NCBI GenBank assembly: GCA_003439945.1
Contig: QVRM01002770.1
Location: forward strand, 490,501 to 554,500
DNA: 64,000 nucleotides
DNA from: Dermanyssus gallinae
Taxonomy: Eukaryota; Arthropoda; Arachnida; Mesostigmata; Dermanyssidae
Direction: 5' to 3'
Position numbers and translations under genes: made by a program. Each line of letters opens with the position of its first letter. Position 1 is the stretch's first letter. Below the pieces are notes generated by a model. It saw only the letters and a list, made by a program, of their open reading frames with translations, had not been told where the DNA came from and did no database searches. Shown one piece after another: positions 21,820 to 33,523 of the stretch.

Positions 21820-22775
21820 TATATACTACTGAGTTGTGAAATAAATAAAATGTAAAAGCGGCCGTCGCAACGCTTCCGGAAGGTCATTTTGTCATAGAGC
21901 TGAAATAGCTCAGACCATACATTTCAGCGCTTGGCCCTAAGCCCTCCGAGAAATCTGAGTACTTTATTGTCTTCTCGGCTAGCTTCCGGCCAATTGTAAT
22001 TGTTGCGTAGAAGAAATATATCAGGAGGACATTTAGCTCATACTTGTTAAAACAGTATTGCATTTTGCTACGAAAATTCAATAAAACGACTTCTCTGGGC
22101 TTGTTTTATTGAGTAAGAGTTAGTTGGCCAACTTAGTCAGGTCTCTGAATATGCATATTTCTGCTGAACAATATATATCTAACACTAATATACGCCGTCT
22201 GCGCTGAGCAGTGTGTCTTGCTCCTCTTTTGCTTCCTCGTATAATAATAATACCTCGTCCCCTTTTTAAGTAAACCGCAAATCACTTTTCACACAGATGA
22301 CGCTCCTCTCGACCCGGCGGTACAGAATCCGGCGTTTCGGAAGCAGTGGTTTACAAATGCGTATACAAGACGCTTCTAGACGCTCATTGCTGCAGTAGCA
22401 GATGGCTATAAAAGGGTCAACTTGCTTGATCTATTCAAATCCTGATGGCGAAGGGCCTGCCTTCTACTGCAATGTGCACATCAATGCCATCTTTCTTAAC
22501 ATTTGCTTTACAACGACAAAAAATATTATATAAGACAAACTTACCCAATGAAAAAGTACTGGTTCACGGTGAGAGTTAAAAAGAGAGTTTTCTTTCTGAG
22601 ATTCGAAAGAGGTTTGCCGTTTCCATCGAAATAACGCATACAATTTTGATCCGCGGTTGTAAACATATCATCCAGGCTGCCGTTTGACATACTGGGCTCG
22701 AAGACAAGCCTCCGCATATCGATAAATTGGAGGATGCCTTTCCTATAGCTCTTTTTAGGCCTGTTGTATGTAATC
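17330..22775 (-). CDS. CD36/SR-B family scavenger receptor, internal exons 1-6
   Basis: Six exons on the minus strand join in frame, each with AG before and GT after: 22775-22545, 21068-20922, 20121-20075, 18761-18581, 18245-18041 and 17443-17330. Together they give about 308 residues of a CD36-type ectodomain without stops. Family landmarks in order are SNGSLDDMF, FFIGYRDADFL, QIVKLNDAS, CNAMEGTDGDLFPAF, the CLC pair, VSLPHFLHGDSALF, GLHPDENKH, and WRMQVNL...ILPICW. CD36 proteins are two-pass membrane receptors for lipids and lipoproteins. The N-terminal membrane segment and the C-terminal exon(s) were not found. Introns carry an RLE LINE piece (18983), a CAGGGTG end (21380) and a tRNA-SINE (20507). 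Three of the six conserved ectodomain cysteines are absent. The gene could be functional or a pseudogene; the clean splice sites favour function. Confidence 0.85.
18041..18245 (-). CDS. CD36-like exon e (205 bp)
   Basis: The acceptor is TTTTCCCATAG and the donor is GTGAGT. It encodes CLCPTPTHTKGTFDAS, LVVSLPHFLHGDSALF and GLHPDENKHRFYIDVHG. This is the CxC...G-x-x-(D/N)-x-S...PHF...D...G-L-x-P-x-x-x-K-H block of CD36 proteins. The two further cysteines normally in this block are absent. Confidence 0.85.
18581..18761 (-). CDS. CD36-like exon d (181 bp)
   Basis: The acceptor is CGATTGCAG and the donor is GTAGGT. It encodes DGDLFPAFEEPPRSVKIY, then YVAMGESITRFQGASDIFN, and ends GDPELDG. DGDLFPAF is the hallmark F-P-P-F region of the family. 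The cysteine usual in the following segment is replaced (YRPHLTKQ). Confidence 0.85.
18896..18982. repeat. Two (TA)n tracts split by a short A-rich spacer
   Basis: TA tracts lie at about 18898-18932 and 18956-18982. The second ends exactly where RLE LINE sequence begins. Confidence 0.9.
18983..19541 (+). pseudogene. 5'-truncated RLE LINE endonuclease fragment in a CD36-like intron
   Basis: Bounded by (TA)n on both sides, this copy encodes in broken frames LEPVGLDR, GKRPDGLTLTPFESG, LVWDAT, LLAPSIVSAGAARAGY and RLDQASGDRRAGDFL. It belongs to the same lineage as 5789-6283. An 18-bp in-frame tandem duplication (19112-19147) doubles the VWDA motif, giving VWDATQVWDAIT. The 3' part ends GATTAATAACTATGAATATATA. 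It lies on the opposite strand to the CD36-like gene, between exons c and d. Confidence 0.7.
19542..19583. repeat. (TA)n microsatellite
   Basis: A TA tract follows the 3' end of the RLE fragment, then a short GA run. Confidence 0.9.
20075..20121 (-). CDS. CD36-like exon c (47 bp)
   Basis: This is a very small exon with a strong acceptor (TTATTTTATTTTCAG) and donor GTAAAT. It encodes KVMRYGNGCNAMEGT. It supplies the conserved cysteine and the NGTDG-like turn that must precede DGDLFPAF. Its phase (1 base, 15 codons, 1 base) is precisely what the flanking exons need. Confidence 0.85.
20507..20578 (-). mobile_element. tRNA-derived SINE head
   Basis: On the minus strand GTGGCGTGGTGCATTCG resembles a pol III A box. 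Downstream, CCTCGCGACCGG and GGGTTCAAGC resemble an anticodon-arm region and a B box at tRNA spacing. The arrangement is typical of arthropod tRNA-type SINEs. The body and tail are not recognisable. It lies in an intron of the CD36-like gene. Confidence 0.5.
20922..21068 (-). CDS. CD36-like exon b (147 bp)
   Basis: The acceptor is GCAATAG and the donor is a consensus GTAAGT. It encodes GYRDADFLRARGEDFLPGYF through QVHTD and NQIVKLNDAS. It matches the family segment G-Y-x-D-P...G-x-F...T-G-x-x-D...I-x-x-x-N-G. Phases fit both neighbours exactly. Confidence 0.85.
21380..21759 (-). mobile_element. End fragment of a CAGGGTG-type DNA transposon
   Basis: The right boundary reads GGACACCCTG followed by TA and a TA array. 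This is the inverse of a CAGGGTGTCC terminus similar to those of the fold-back elements. About 380 bp to the left may belong to it, but the left limit is uncertain and no transposase motif is visible. Confidence 0.45.
21764..21822. repeat. (TA)n microsatellite
   Basis: A TA tract directly follows the CACCCTG end. Confidence 0.9.
22545..22775 (-). CDS. CD36-like exon a (231 bp)
   Basis: The acceptor is GCTCAG and the donor is GTAAGT. It enters in phase 2 and leaves in phase 2. It encodes ITYNRPKKSYRKG through RRLVFEPSMSNGSLDDMF to LTVNQYFFI. The pattern FEP.(M)S.GSLDD corresponds to the CD36 family F-(D/E)-x-x-x-S-x-G-x-x-D-D region. Confidence 0.85.
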
Positions 22776-23153
22776 CTGAGCAAAATCAACGAACATAGAA
22801 ACTCCTTACATACTTAGTAGCAAATACAACAGTAATAAATATATGTGGAAAGTAAATTACTAGAAGTAATTTGTGAGTTCATGCTAACAGTGATTCCATG
22901 ATACACTCTAGAGTACAACGCAGTTTTATAATTTCAACATTACTATGCAAACATTCATCATGAGCTACATCGTCAACCGATCACCATGAAAAAACTCATG
23001 GAACGTATGAGATTCACGACCAAAACAGTGGTACCAGCCCAATAAACCATCTTGTCAATACGATTGTAATTTTGAAAACCGAGTTTAAGCACCCTCGCAT
23101 CTCATTTATCACCTTCGGATTTGTGTAGGGTGGAGTAGAAGTCAAACAGTAAG

Positions 23154-23220
23154 ATGTGGACGTGATATATGGGACTAGTTAGCTACTCATGATTGACATC
23201 TACCGGGGTGTCGCCGGTTA
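23154..23220 (+). mobile_element. SINE-1 head fragment
   Basis: The sequence GACATCTACCGGGGTGTCGC is shared, except for one base, with the tRNA-like head of the SINE at 26446-26723 (minus strand). The upstream part GGGACTAGTTAGCTACT also matches. The body is missing after CGCCGGTT. Confidence 0.55.
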
Positions 23221-23469
23221 TATAAATACATCGCTAAAAAGTCGGCTTCATTTATTGTCGACATATCCGAGCCAGACAAAACCAAGCTCTTTTGTGATTT
23301 TTTGTAGAGGTCCGGAACACTTATTATAGATTATAAGGATCGAAGGCTAATATGAACGTTGTAGAGGCATTCCCATCCGAAACCCACTGCCACATCAATG
23401 CGCACTTGTGCACACTAAACATACGGAACTTTCCACAACACACACTAGCGAACCTCTATTAACTGCATT

Positions 23470-25450
23470 TTTTTGAACGCTGTATCCATTACCAAGCATT
23501 TTGCATGCGACCCATTAAATCGATTTTGTTTTGAGTACAGCGTTGAACTAGTGTGCATCACCGAGACGTGGGCTATCAGTGACAAAATCTCATCAGCCGG
23601 GCTGTCGCTGGGCGGCCGATATACCGCCTTTCGTAAAGACCGCAACAGTCGCGGTGCCGGTGTATGCACTCACGCTACATCCGAATTGCAAGCTATAAAA
23701 GTTTCTATCATGGGCGAATTCACAGAGACAATTGTCGACATTATTATAACAGAGCTTTTAGTCGACGAGCTACCTGTAAAGTCAGATTAACTTGCTGTGT
23801 ATTTTAAAATACTTATTGACATACCTCAAAAGTCCGCTAGCCCTTCCGTAGATTACTTCCGCTCAATATATGGCGCAATTGCAGCTAACATTGCAGCCGC
23901 TAACTGGCGTTCGTTTTTACTCCATTGTGACTCCATCAAATCACAATACATGTCGTTTGTGAATGCCATCATATTTCGTATGGAGATTACATGGGATTCA
24001 CTCCAGTTAGAAAATCTAAATCATATACCTTGCAAATGTTCATCGAGGACGCATCTAAGCACTTATATAGTCTAACGCCATTCTGCTGCGCACACTCGCG
24101 CTTATCCACTCAATTGGCACAAGCCGAAACCCGCAAAGGGCGGCGAGAAGAAGCCAACCTAAAAATTCGTAATGCCAAAGACTTTTTTTGATATGCTGGT
24201 AGACGTTTAACATTGCAGTCTAGAGTGGCCTCACTTATACTTGGCAAACACACGGCCACAGGGAATTCCGACAAAGCGACAGCTATAAAATATTATTTTG
24301 AAAGCGTATACTTTCAGCTGTCCGGGACTTCCAATACCTGTGATCAGGTTTCGACCGTTCTTATAAATGATATTATTTTTAACAAGGAGATGGTGCCTTA
24401 AAAGAAAGTGCTCGCAGACTCTCGACAAGTTTCCCCCAATTGTATTTAAAAAGTTCTCTAACAGTTTGGCTGAACCACTTCCACTGATATTTGTTCGCTC
24501 CTTTGAAGATAGTGAAGTACCGAGTTTCGTTCGGCAATCCATTATCACTTAACGCACAAAGAGGGTTCTTGTTCTTGTGCAGCGTCAGAAAGTTACAGAC
24601 CGGTTTTTTAATGTTTAATGTCTTGTTTGATAATGGAGAAAATAATTGTGACTGAGCTCCACACATTTCTTGATACTACCTGTTGGACTTTTTTCACATT
24701 TTTGTTTCACAAAGGGTGGATCAACGAATACCTAGTTACTGGAAGTAGCTCATGAATGGGCGCTGGCCCGAAATCGCAACATTTCTCTATATGCTGTTAA
24801 CTTAAATTTTTCACGTGCATTCGACCGCGAAGACCATAGTCTGCTTCTGACAAAAATGTCAGCGTTAGGTATCTGCTCCAGAATCATGAACTGGTGTAGA
24901 GCATGCCGGAAAGACCGTACATTTATTGTCAAAATTGAGGCTAGCTATTCCGCCGTCGGCAGGTGTGTATCCGGTATTCCGCAGGGCTCATACCTAGGCC
25001 CCCTGGACACAATATTTGTACAGACTCTCGGGCCTATGCCTCGAGATATACGTGTTTTATGTAAGCTGTATGCAGAAAATCGTAAAATCTATGTTGATGG
25101 AAAATGACAAACACATAGCTATCCGACAGACAGCATTTAATACTATATCCCTATAGGCAAAGAAAAACCGCATGCAAATATCTATTCCCAAGTCTGCCGA
25201 TTTGAAGACATGACCAGATACTTTTTAGTATATGCTAAATGGCCAACTTATTATTGAAGTCTCACTCGTCAAAAACCTTGGGTAAATTTTCGACCACCAA
25301 TTGAAGTTTAAACCTCACATGGCCAAGGTTGTCAAAGCCGCGTCTCGAATGTGTCGAATGCGGTCCTTTATTATACAGGATCATAATGTGTTTTTAAGGT
25401 TGTATCCAACATTAGTGGTACCAACATGGACTTATTGCTTCTTTATGTAA
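23470..25450 (+). pseudogene. Decayed LINE (endonuclease and RT traces)
   Basis: Fragments in changing plus-strand frames follow LINE order. The endonuclease motif is VCITETW with FRKDRNSRGAGV (about 23550-23670). RT fingers appear as DKFPPIVFKKFSNSLAEPL (about 24425), motif B as GIPQGSYLGPL (about 24975), and thumb as NLG.IFDHQLKF with HNVFLRLYPTLVVPTW (25270-25430). No long open frame survives. The copy is old and probably CR1/Jockey-like. Confidence 0.6.
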
Positions 25451-26445
25451 AGTCATATATGCTGTATTTATTAGGCATACACCTAACGAGATCTGCTTAT
25501 AACTTAATTGGACTTGCTGTTACAAGTGTATTTTTATAGGACACTGACCTGAATACGTAAGGACCGAGTTCGCTCACGGTTGCACGTTGCACACGTCTTT
25601 TGATTACAAAATCTTCATAATTAGTCAGATTAAACACATAGAGTGCACTGCAATTTAGAGAAACACGGCAAACAGAAACCCAACCAAATAAAAAGCGGGC
25701 TGATAAATTAAGTCTTCGACGATGCCTACAATTACCTATTAAAACATAATTTTACCTTTTTGCATACATTAACTATTTTATGTTTACAAGCTTTGCTTTT
25801 TACATAACACTCTCTGACATTAAGAAATGACGCAGATTGGTGCGCGCTCTCCAAAGTAAACTCAGAGATGGGAAACTATGGTGCGGCAGATTAAAACGTC
25901 TAGGTTTCAAAGTAATGCCAACGCAATGCCGAACCTGGGGGAGGAGCAGAGTTTAAGTAGGTGCGAGTCCTACACTAGTGACGCTAGCTGCTTGTGACGC
26001 ATGTGCATTAGCATTTCTAAAACCTTTCAAATAAAAAATATCAAATACCTAGACTTGCACCCAGCCTTCTACTTTATACGGCAAAGCCTCTCAACGCCTC
26101 GCTTAATTTAAATTCTATAATGTTCTTCCACGTACAAGAGATATTAACTACTCTACGTTTTCGGTGAGCTCCTCTGAATAACAGTTGAACGCTTAGTCAA
26201 TGGGCGTCTAGAAGACTTCGCTCCTACGATAGGCTCAAACCACGGCTGACAAGGCTCGACTACAAGCCTACTTCACTCTGATGAGTGGTAAAATGGCTGC
26301 AAGGCCTTCCCTCGCCGCAGCTGGGTACAAGCAGTTTATCGTCCAGCCAATCGCCAATGGAGACTTAAGGACTCATGGGTCAAAAAACGTCCAACATTTT
26401 TTAAGGACGTTGTAAAAGAACTAGACGCGGTTAAGGAGGTTGTTT

Positions 26446-26723
26446 CTAATTCTAGACTATTCTCCGTCCCCTGCGGGCTTGGAACTTAACCTGAAGTATA
26501 TCTTCAATGCGCCGAGGGCCGGCTATGTTAAGATATATAGGGTCTCCCCAACAGTCCTTGTGGCAGCATGGCCACAAGGACTGTTGGTGGTATGGTTTAT
26601 CATCTATTCTCAATGAGCATTGCTCAAAGAAATTTAGATCAACAACAGGGATCGAACCGGCGACACCCCGGTAGATGACAACTACTACTAGTGCACTAGT
26701 CCCCTCGACCACGCCGCCACGGA
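26446..26723 (-). mobile_element. SINE-1, near full-length copy
   Basis: On the minus strand it starts with a tRNA-like head: GGCGTGGTCGAGGGG as A box and GGTTCGATCCC as B box. A body with TGCTCATTGAGAATAGATGAT and CAGTCCTTGTGGC follows, ending near TCTAGAATTAGAAACAAC. A second copy with the same body and end lies at 46431-46672. Part of the body forms a short inverted repeat (CCACAAGGACTGTTGG). Confidence 0.65.
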
Positions 26724-26749
26724 GAGTACCTACTGCAGCTCGAATCAAT

Positions 26750-28380
26750 CGAGTTTCAGCGGGGAAACGCGGCGTCAGTCGAAGAGTCTTTTATCTCGGC
26801 CGGATGTTCCGAATGCATATTTTGATTAAATACAATTTTCTTAAGTATAGCACATATATTGCAGTCGGCTGTCGCAGTGAAAAACAGAGTACAAGACGAT
26901 TCAAGTTAATAATAAACATTATTGTTTGTTGCCCTGCCGTTCCACCGAGAGAGGACGTGCATATCCTCGTTGCACTGCTGGACAATCAAGAAGCGGCACT
27001 TAGCGCATTTCCGGGAGCACAACCGGCATACTAAATACTATAGTCCTCATAAAATTTTCCTTTAGGAGCAGACGAGGTAATGGAACCCTTGTACGTTGTA
27101 CCTGGTATACACGTGCCGGTCATCTCAGGCATTTCCGGCATACAACCAATGAGACATGACGACGTCGAGCGTTTTTACCGCTTTCTCTGTCTCCGAAATT
27201 TTGAGTCGCCACTCTCCAGAGAACTGGTTATGTGCAACCTAAGCAGACGCACCTCCACTATCAACGCAGAATCCAAAAAATATATGAAGAGCGTCTCCAT
27301 GCTCTTCCTTAAACGGAACAGCCCCGGAAGCAGGGCATGTTTTGCTACATTTGCAATCCTTCTAACAATTAGCTTACAGAAGATCTTGAGCGCCTGCTCT
27401 GACGCCACTTGTTGGTGAAGATTAGGGTCAGTTCTTTCGTCATCGTGCTTGATTTGAATAACGGAGCCTTGGCAATGTGCCACATCTTTTATAATTGAGT
27501 TAGAAAAATCAGTATTTTTTTCATTAGGAGCGGTTTTGACTGTGCCCAATGTGTAGTAATTTTACTCTTGGCGACTACTTCCACCAAGGAAGAACAATAC
27601 TGAACAATTTTTCTTTCCCACAGGGTATTATATTATTGTCCCTCCGGGGCCACATGTATACGCGGATGCTCTCGTCGACCGGCGCCTGGACGCGGGTCGT
27701 CGTCGATGTCTTAGAATTTGGGAGCCCGGACCCGAGAGTTTGGGCTGCACAGTTCGTGCAAATCGGTCGCGCCGCTCTGTCATGGGCCGGGAACAGCGAC
27801 TGACCGTGTTCTCGCTCGACTGCGCCCTCTAAGGAAGCTAGTAGCTGGGCGAGAAAGCAGTTCTTAAGATTGCGTTCTGGGTGTCTGCTGCTACATGAAT
27901 AAAAAAGGCTGTGCGTTGACAGCTAGGAGAGATCTGGCACATATAAGTCCAGATCCCTCAATTTTTCTTGTGGCGGCCAAGCGTTCATAGCGACGTCGCT
28001 TTTTGATCCTTCGATGTCAGCGTGTCCACTGTTCCAGTGTGAGTCGAAGGAACTGATCGACCCTTTTAAAACTCATATTGTGTCGGCGAGAGGAAGCTCT
28101 TTTTGGACGACCAAGGAATGTGCGGTGAGAAAACAGACTTAAATAAGATGCAACAAGACCGCATCGGTGATCCTCCCTTTGAAACTAAGTCGCCGTATCT
28201 TCCAAGTGACGGAGTCGGCCGAGATTTTCTACCGTGATATATCGAGCCGAAGAAGAGTTTTTCGTAAAATGCTTTTTTAAAGTAAAATAATGTAACATTC
28301 AGACATCCCCTTAACAAGAGGTCCTTCAGGTCATCTACAGTTTTGTAGCGTGAGACCAAGTCGTTTATGACTTCTATTAG
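26750..28380. other. Unassigned stretch, no recognised gene
   Basis: Open frames occur on both strands (27080-27418 plus, 27175-27549 minus, 27549-27803 plus). The last contains a GC-rich part, ending IGRAALSWAGNSD, unlike its AT-rich surroundings. None shows a motif I recognise. The compositional change suggests eroded element sequence. Confidence 0.4.
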
Positions 28381-29480
28381 TCGATGCTTCTGTCGATCTC
28401 TTTATTTGCTTCCGTTCATCAGCACGTTGTGCCATCTACTAATATAACGTATTTTGCTAGAAACCTCACTCGTTTTATTGAATTCTTTAGTACAATTTAG
28501 ACGCTCCGGGATTGCATTCTCGGGATCTAAGCCTTGACCGCACTCAACAAATGGTCCCTCTGAATACGTGATATGTCTGCCTTGCTCTTAATGATGCCGA
28601 TTGCGGATGAGCAGGCGATAAGCCTTACGCTGCCATCTTTCTTTTTGAGGGCAAAAAGTCGGGCCCGAAAGATAAGAGGTCGCTATTCGGAGAGAGACGA
28701 GCCCCGGCGAAGAAAATTAACGTTTTTGATCAGGGCAGTCGCAAGCCGGTCGGCAATAGCCCCTAGAGTGGGGGACAGCACGTATTTTAAAAGCCGTGGT
28801 CTAGTATAATAGAGGCCCGCAGCTGAGCTTCGCAAAAACGTTTTCATGGCAGATCGAACATTGTTTGGTGATGTGATTGATGACGAGGGCACGTGAGGAG
28901 GGCTAGGCCAGAACAGAGGTGAAGGCGTGGGGGTGCTTATCTAGCAGCAAAGCGGTCTTGCTGGTGTTCTGGCCAGCGTTTCTTCTGAGATTAAGACCCT
29001 AGCCGCTCAAAGAAACGTGTCTTCCGTGAGTTTGGTAGTAGCTAGCCGGACAGTACTGTCTGCTGCTGGGGGCAAAGGTCACCGTCAAACCGTTTCGCAA
29101 AGTTGCGAAGGTTTTGCCGGACGATCACCGCCAATGACCGGTCATCCTTCTCACCCTCGAGAACACGGCGCGTTGTCATTATTCTCTGCGACTGAGCACA
29201 GGACCTTAGTGAACTCTTCGGCTACTTGTCTATGTACGGAATTTGACAAAATGCGGACCAACCGCCAGCAGTAAGTGACATCTTGAATAACGCTGGTTAA
29301 CCCATCCGTGGTAAACCGAGGGTTTGAGGGCTGCGACTCGTCGTCAATGTTATGGGCAACCCCTTTGAGCTTGGTATGGGCTATGTGTCGACGCAGTCTC
29401 TTCGTGTAAAAAAAGCCCGCAAGTTGAGTCGGGGGTCCCTGTTGGAGTCCGACTGCCCGGACTGCGGATTGAATAGCCCG

Positions 29481-29484
<4 letters not shown>
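28381..29484 (-). pseudogene. Eroded LINE RT fragment, probably of the RLE lineage
   Basis: Read from the (TA)n array downwards, frames change often. The part near 28570-28890 contains YVLSPTLGAIADRLATALIK and FRARLFALKKKDGSVRLIA. The second resembles the L-x-A-L-x-K-K-D-G-x-x-R-P-I-A motif of RTs that carry an RPDG/WDAT C-terminus. Upstream, NTSKTALLLDKHPHAF is also LINE-like. The element begins in (TA)n at 29485, as other RLE copies here do. Assignment is tentative. Confidence 0.45.

Positions 29485-29524
<40 letters not shown>
29485..29524. repeat. (TA)n microsatellite
   Basis: A pure TA tract bordering the eroded RT fragment. Confidence 0.95.
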
Positions 29525-29528
<4 letters not shown>

Positions 29529-29529
29529 G

Positions 29530-31186
29530 ATCGACGGCCAAAAGACAGACAAAAGCTTACCAAGGTCCCCGTAGTCTATATGGCCTCGCAAGTAGCCATT
29601 GCACACAAGCAGTACGAGTACAACGTGCAGCGAACACATTCACGAGAAGAGAGAGTCACAAACAGACTTGTGTTCTTGCATTGCCCGTTTACAATAACGA
29701 CAAAGCACGTCATGGAGTAATAAATAATGCGAAATAACTCTTCTACTTGGGACAACTGTAAGGATTGTCAGTTAGATAGTTAAGTCGGTTAAATGTACTG
29801 TCAAATCGCATTTAAAATAAAGCAGACGTTTAATCTGCTCTTATTGCACCTCCAACCGACGCAGTTTAGAGAAAAATATTGCCTCTCGGATTTCTGTGAA
29901 TTCACTGGAAATGATGATGTAAAAAAGCAAAGTTGAAATCAAAACCATGTACTACCAAAACTGGCAAAGTTCTACAATAAATTAAATTAGTTTTATAAAG
30001 GCCGGCAGAGCGCCATCAAAATCACTTTAAACATACTCTAAAAATTGCTAGAAAGTGCGGGTTAGTGGCCAACCTCAGCTAAAAAATGCATTTTTCTAAA
30101 CGTAATACAGATATGTGTTGGTAAACTACCCACACAGAAAGCATCGAATGTTCTTTATTTTAGAACTGGACGGCCAGCTTTTAAAAATATATATGATTTC
30201 CCAGTTTAAAAATGTATTCGTAAAAAATAGCTAAAACTGTCGATTTTGATTTGAATCACTTCACTAAGTAGAAATCCCGTACTTAAAAAAAATAAGAGTT
30301 AATTACGTTTCGTCACGCTCAGGTACAGCATAAGGTTCACTTACCGATTAAAACTATCTGCACAGTACATACGTGCATGGTAGTCAACGCAAGGGAACGA
30401 GTACACACGAAATGAGATTGTTCGCGAAGTCAGACAGTGTAACAGACAACCTACCTACTCAGCCTAAAAACGAACGTCTTGATATTATAGATCGTTGTTT
30501 TATGAGGTTAAGGTTCACCATCACTGAAATGTTTAGGCTAGTTTCAGTCTGCATAGTTTAAAATAAAGCAATAAAGAGATGTATTCTACATGTTTACTAC
30601 TAAACGTGTAACTTACATGCAGTGTGCTCCAATTTTCTATATATTAGAAAGTAACAAGCGTTTTTACTGCCATAATTACGCCACTAGACACGTCTATTCT
30701 AAAGAATCGTATAGCGGTCGCACATCGATAACGAAGAACCGGCATTTTTTGGGAATGTTTACTACGCCTCTGAGAAGTTCGCTACGTTTTTAAAACAGAT
30801 ATCTATGCAAGCTTATTTCGAAGAACTATAGAATCCTTAAACTAACCAAGTTGGGGAAATTTTTCGATGGCACAGAGCTATTAGCACAAGAAAGCAGACA
30901 AAGTTCCGAACTTTCTCCGTTTTTGTGCTGACAGTGCCTGTGCATCGTCCAACCTATCACGGATACTAATCGCCAAAGCATTTAAAGATCCTCTAACTCC
31001 ACATAAACCATAACATACAAATACTAAATACGTTATCGAATTGCTATAGGACAAAAAATATATGTAGACATGGCGAATAAATATACACATTAAAGAGTAA
31101 ATTCTACAAACGAGCCAGATTTGATATTTAAAATGCATCTAGGGCTGTTTAAATCACTTTTTATGATTTGCTTATGATGATATTCT

Positions 31187-31187
<1 letters not shown>
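29530..31187. other. AT-rich non-coding stretch
   Basis: No convincing gene or element was seen. A minus-strand GTAAGT near 30345 follows a short open segment (YHARMYCADSFNR), but there is no family match or clear acceptor, so no exon is called. Confidence 0.4.

Positions 31188-31226
<39 letters not shown>
31188..31226. repeat. (TA)n microsatellite
   Basis: A pure TA tract without a recognised element end beside it. Confidence 0.9.
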
Positions 31227-31230
<4 letters not shown>

Positions 31231-31339
31231 ATGAACTGCTTTTGTACATATTCTACGCAACCATAATATTACGCAATTACAATACAGTTCATTGTATACA
31301 ATTTTAACACTTAAGCGGCCGTCCCACCGGGCGAAAAAG

Positions 31340-32290
31340 TGCAAAGACGGCCGATGCGTCTGGCAGCTCGCTACGTTGTATTTGGCGCATATCTGCAAGC
31401 AGAACCGACAACGACATTAATCATTAACTTGGTGAAATCCTTGGGTCAAACATATCAAAGCCATGTACAAAGCCATGTATAATGTACTTTGTGTACACGT
31501 GTCGGCTAATGCATGCCGTTCCTTCCCAAAGCTCTCTGGCAAGGTACAAATCCAACTGCGCTACCTCTGCCAAGGCCTCGGTGACTTTCCCTGCCACTCC
31601 AACAAAAATTGCTGAAACCGTCTTCTAATAGGTGACCCAAGCCTGACCCTGATTGCTTTCACTGCCGGCCCGCAACCCGCTAGCAGGAACATGAAGCGGC
31701 TTCTTGCCGTCCGCGGTAAGCAAAGAACCCGCTTCAAATATACTGTGGAACATCTCTCTAGCAGCGCAAAATTTGCCGCCGACAGATGGCCCCACACCCT
31801 GCCAAGGCTGTAGCTCAACATTGGCACAACCTTAAGCTCAAAAAGACGCACGGCCGCACTCAAAGACACTCGTCGAGAGTCTTTCACCTCTGTATGAATA
31901 GAGGCAATAGCCGCCCGACACCTGTCGCCGATGTGCTGAGTAAAGGTCGTTACCGTATAGTGTAGTCTCAGACCCAAATACGGGAAGGAGTTGACAAACT
32001 TCAGCGGTTGGCCACAACAGGGTATTACGTCTGCGGCAGCCAATCGACCCCCACGGCAAAACTTCATGGCTTTTGACTTCCACAAATTTATTTGCAGGCC
32101 CTTATGGTAAAGGTAACTTTCTACGTCGCCGACAATTCGACGAATGGCACCGCGGTTCCGGTGGGCCACTTCTATGTCATCCGCACACATGACGACGACG
32201 GCGTTTCTAAACTCCTCCCGCACATGGATAATGCCAGGCAACTGAGAGGGTCCCCTTGAGGGGTCCATATTCAAATCCAATATTTAATCA
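31340..32290 (-). pseudogene. CR1-like LINE RT C-terminal fragment
   Basis: A minus-strand frame of 239 residues (31561-32280) starts just before the catalytic motif, here degenerate (VVVMCADDIEVAHR). It continues with LQINLWKSKAMKFCRGGRL, FVNSFPYLGLRL, LSAAVRLFELKVVPMLSYS and FMFLLAG. This parallels the RT end of the LINE at 33390-37235 but is clearly diverged. Similarity continues weakly to about 31440 (YIIHGF). Confidence 0.7.
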
Positions 32291-33389
32291 AATCTAATAT
32301 ATATTTACAATATTCAAAACATATATGTTTACATTTAACCTGCATGTATGCTAAATATAGGCATGGTGACGGGGCCGCAATTGTCATGTCCAAAGGTTCA
32401 GCAGTAAATAATCTATACTTTTAAAGATCGAGCTTTTAAAAATATTTATTAAACATTATATTATAAACATGAATAAAAATAGTCAATACATTAGCTTTGT
32501 CCATATGTTAGTAGTGAAGAATTTGTTTATAAACAGATCAAAAATAGCCTACAACTCATAAATGCACTAAGCAATAAAACAATACAAACTACACGTTGTA
32601 GCACAACGTCACTCATCATCATCACATAATAACGCATATGATCACATAATAACGCATAAACAACAGCTGTTGCTCGTCCAGCTGGTCAGTCGCATCACAC
32701 CGAGCTCCGGTCAATTCGTGTCCCATCTCGCGAACTTCGAGTGGATTGACCTGAAGCTTGACACAGACCACCGTGAACACAAGTGCTACAAACCTGCCAA
32801 AAACCAACCGGCAGTTCAGCGTATGTTGCTAGTTTTTAGCAACATGTGTTTTTAGCTTGTGTGTGCGTTCCATTTGATGGCAATCCACCACTGCGTGTGC
32901 ATTGTCTGTGTTTGACTATTAACAACACAGTGAGCTTATAACCTTTGATTGTGGAGTCAAGTGCAGTAGGTAGAACTTTTATCGGCAATTTTAAAAAGGT
33001 TTGGTAGTATAGTGAAGTTTTTAGTGATTCACTGAGAATTTTGCGATTTTTAACTATACTCCCTTTGTTTACCTCTCTGCCCCAGACACACGCTACTGCG
33101 TGTCCTGCATAATTCATCAAACATATGACTACGCGTCAGATGTAAACAGTTTTAACCGATTCTAGTTCTTAAATATGTATATATGATTTATTAAATGTAC
33201 ATACTCATTACAAGTGTCATTCCTGTCATAATTCACTAATTTATATAGGTTGTACGCTGTATTATAGCCATAGCCTGTAGTAGCCAATTATAATCATATT
33301 ATATAGTTGTACTGACTACTACGGAATGCACTAATTTGCTTTGAGATTTATAAAAACCGACTGCACATATATTTAGACGTTCATTACGT
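32291..33389. other. AT-rich non-coding stretch before a LINE
   Basis: No motif was recognised. A minus-strand frame at 32836-33120 shows no family signature. Confidence 0.4.
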
Positions 33390-33523
33390 CAGCCCACAAT
33401 CGCAGATTATATTATAGATCATATCATATAGAGAAAGACAGGTGTCGAACGAAAGTTGGCACAGAACAAAAAATCGCTTTTAAAGAACGCTTTTAGAGAA
33501 GTAGCACCAGTCAGTTTCACGCC

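Noticed and set aside
30340..30420. Possible exon before a GTAAGT on the minus strand
   Set aside because: There is no convincing acceptor, no family motif, and the phase could not be tied to the CD36-like exons.
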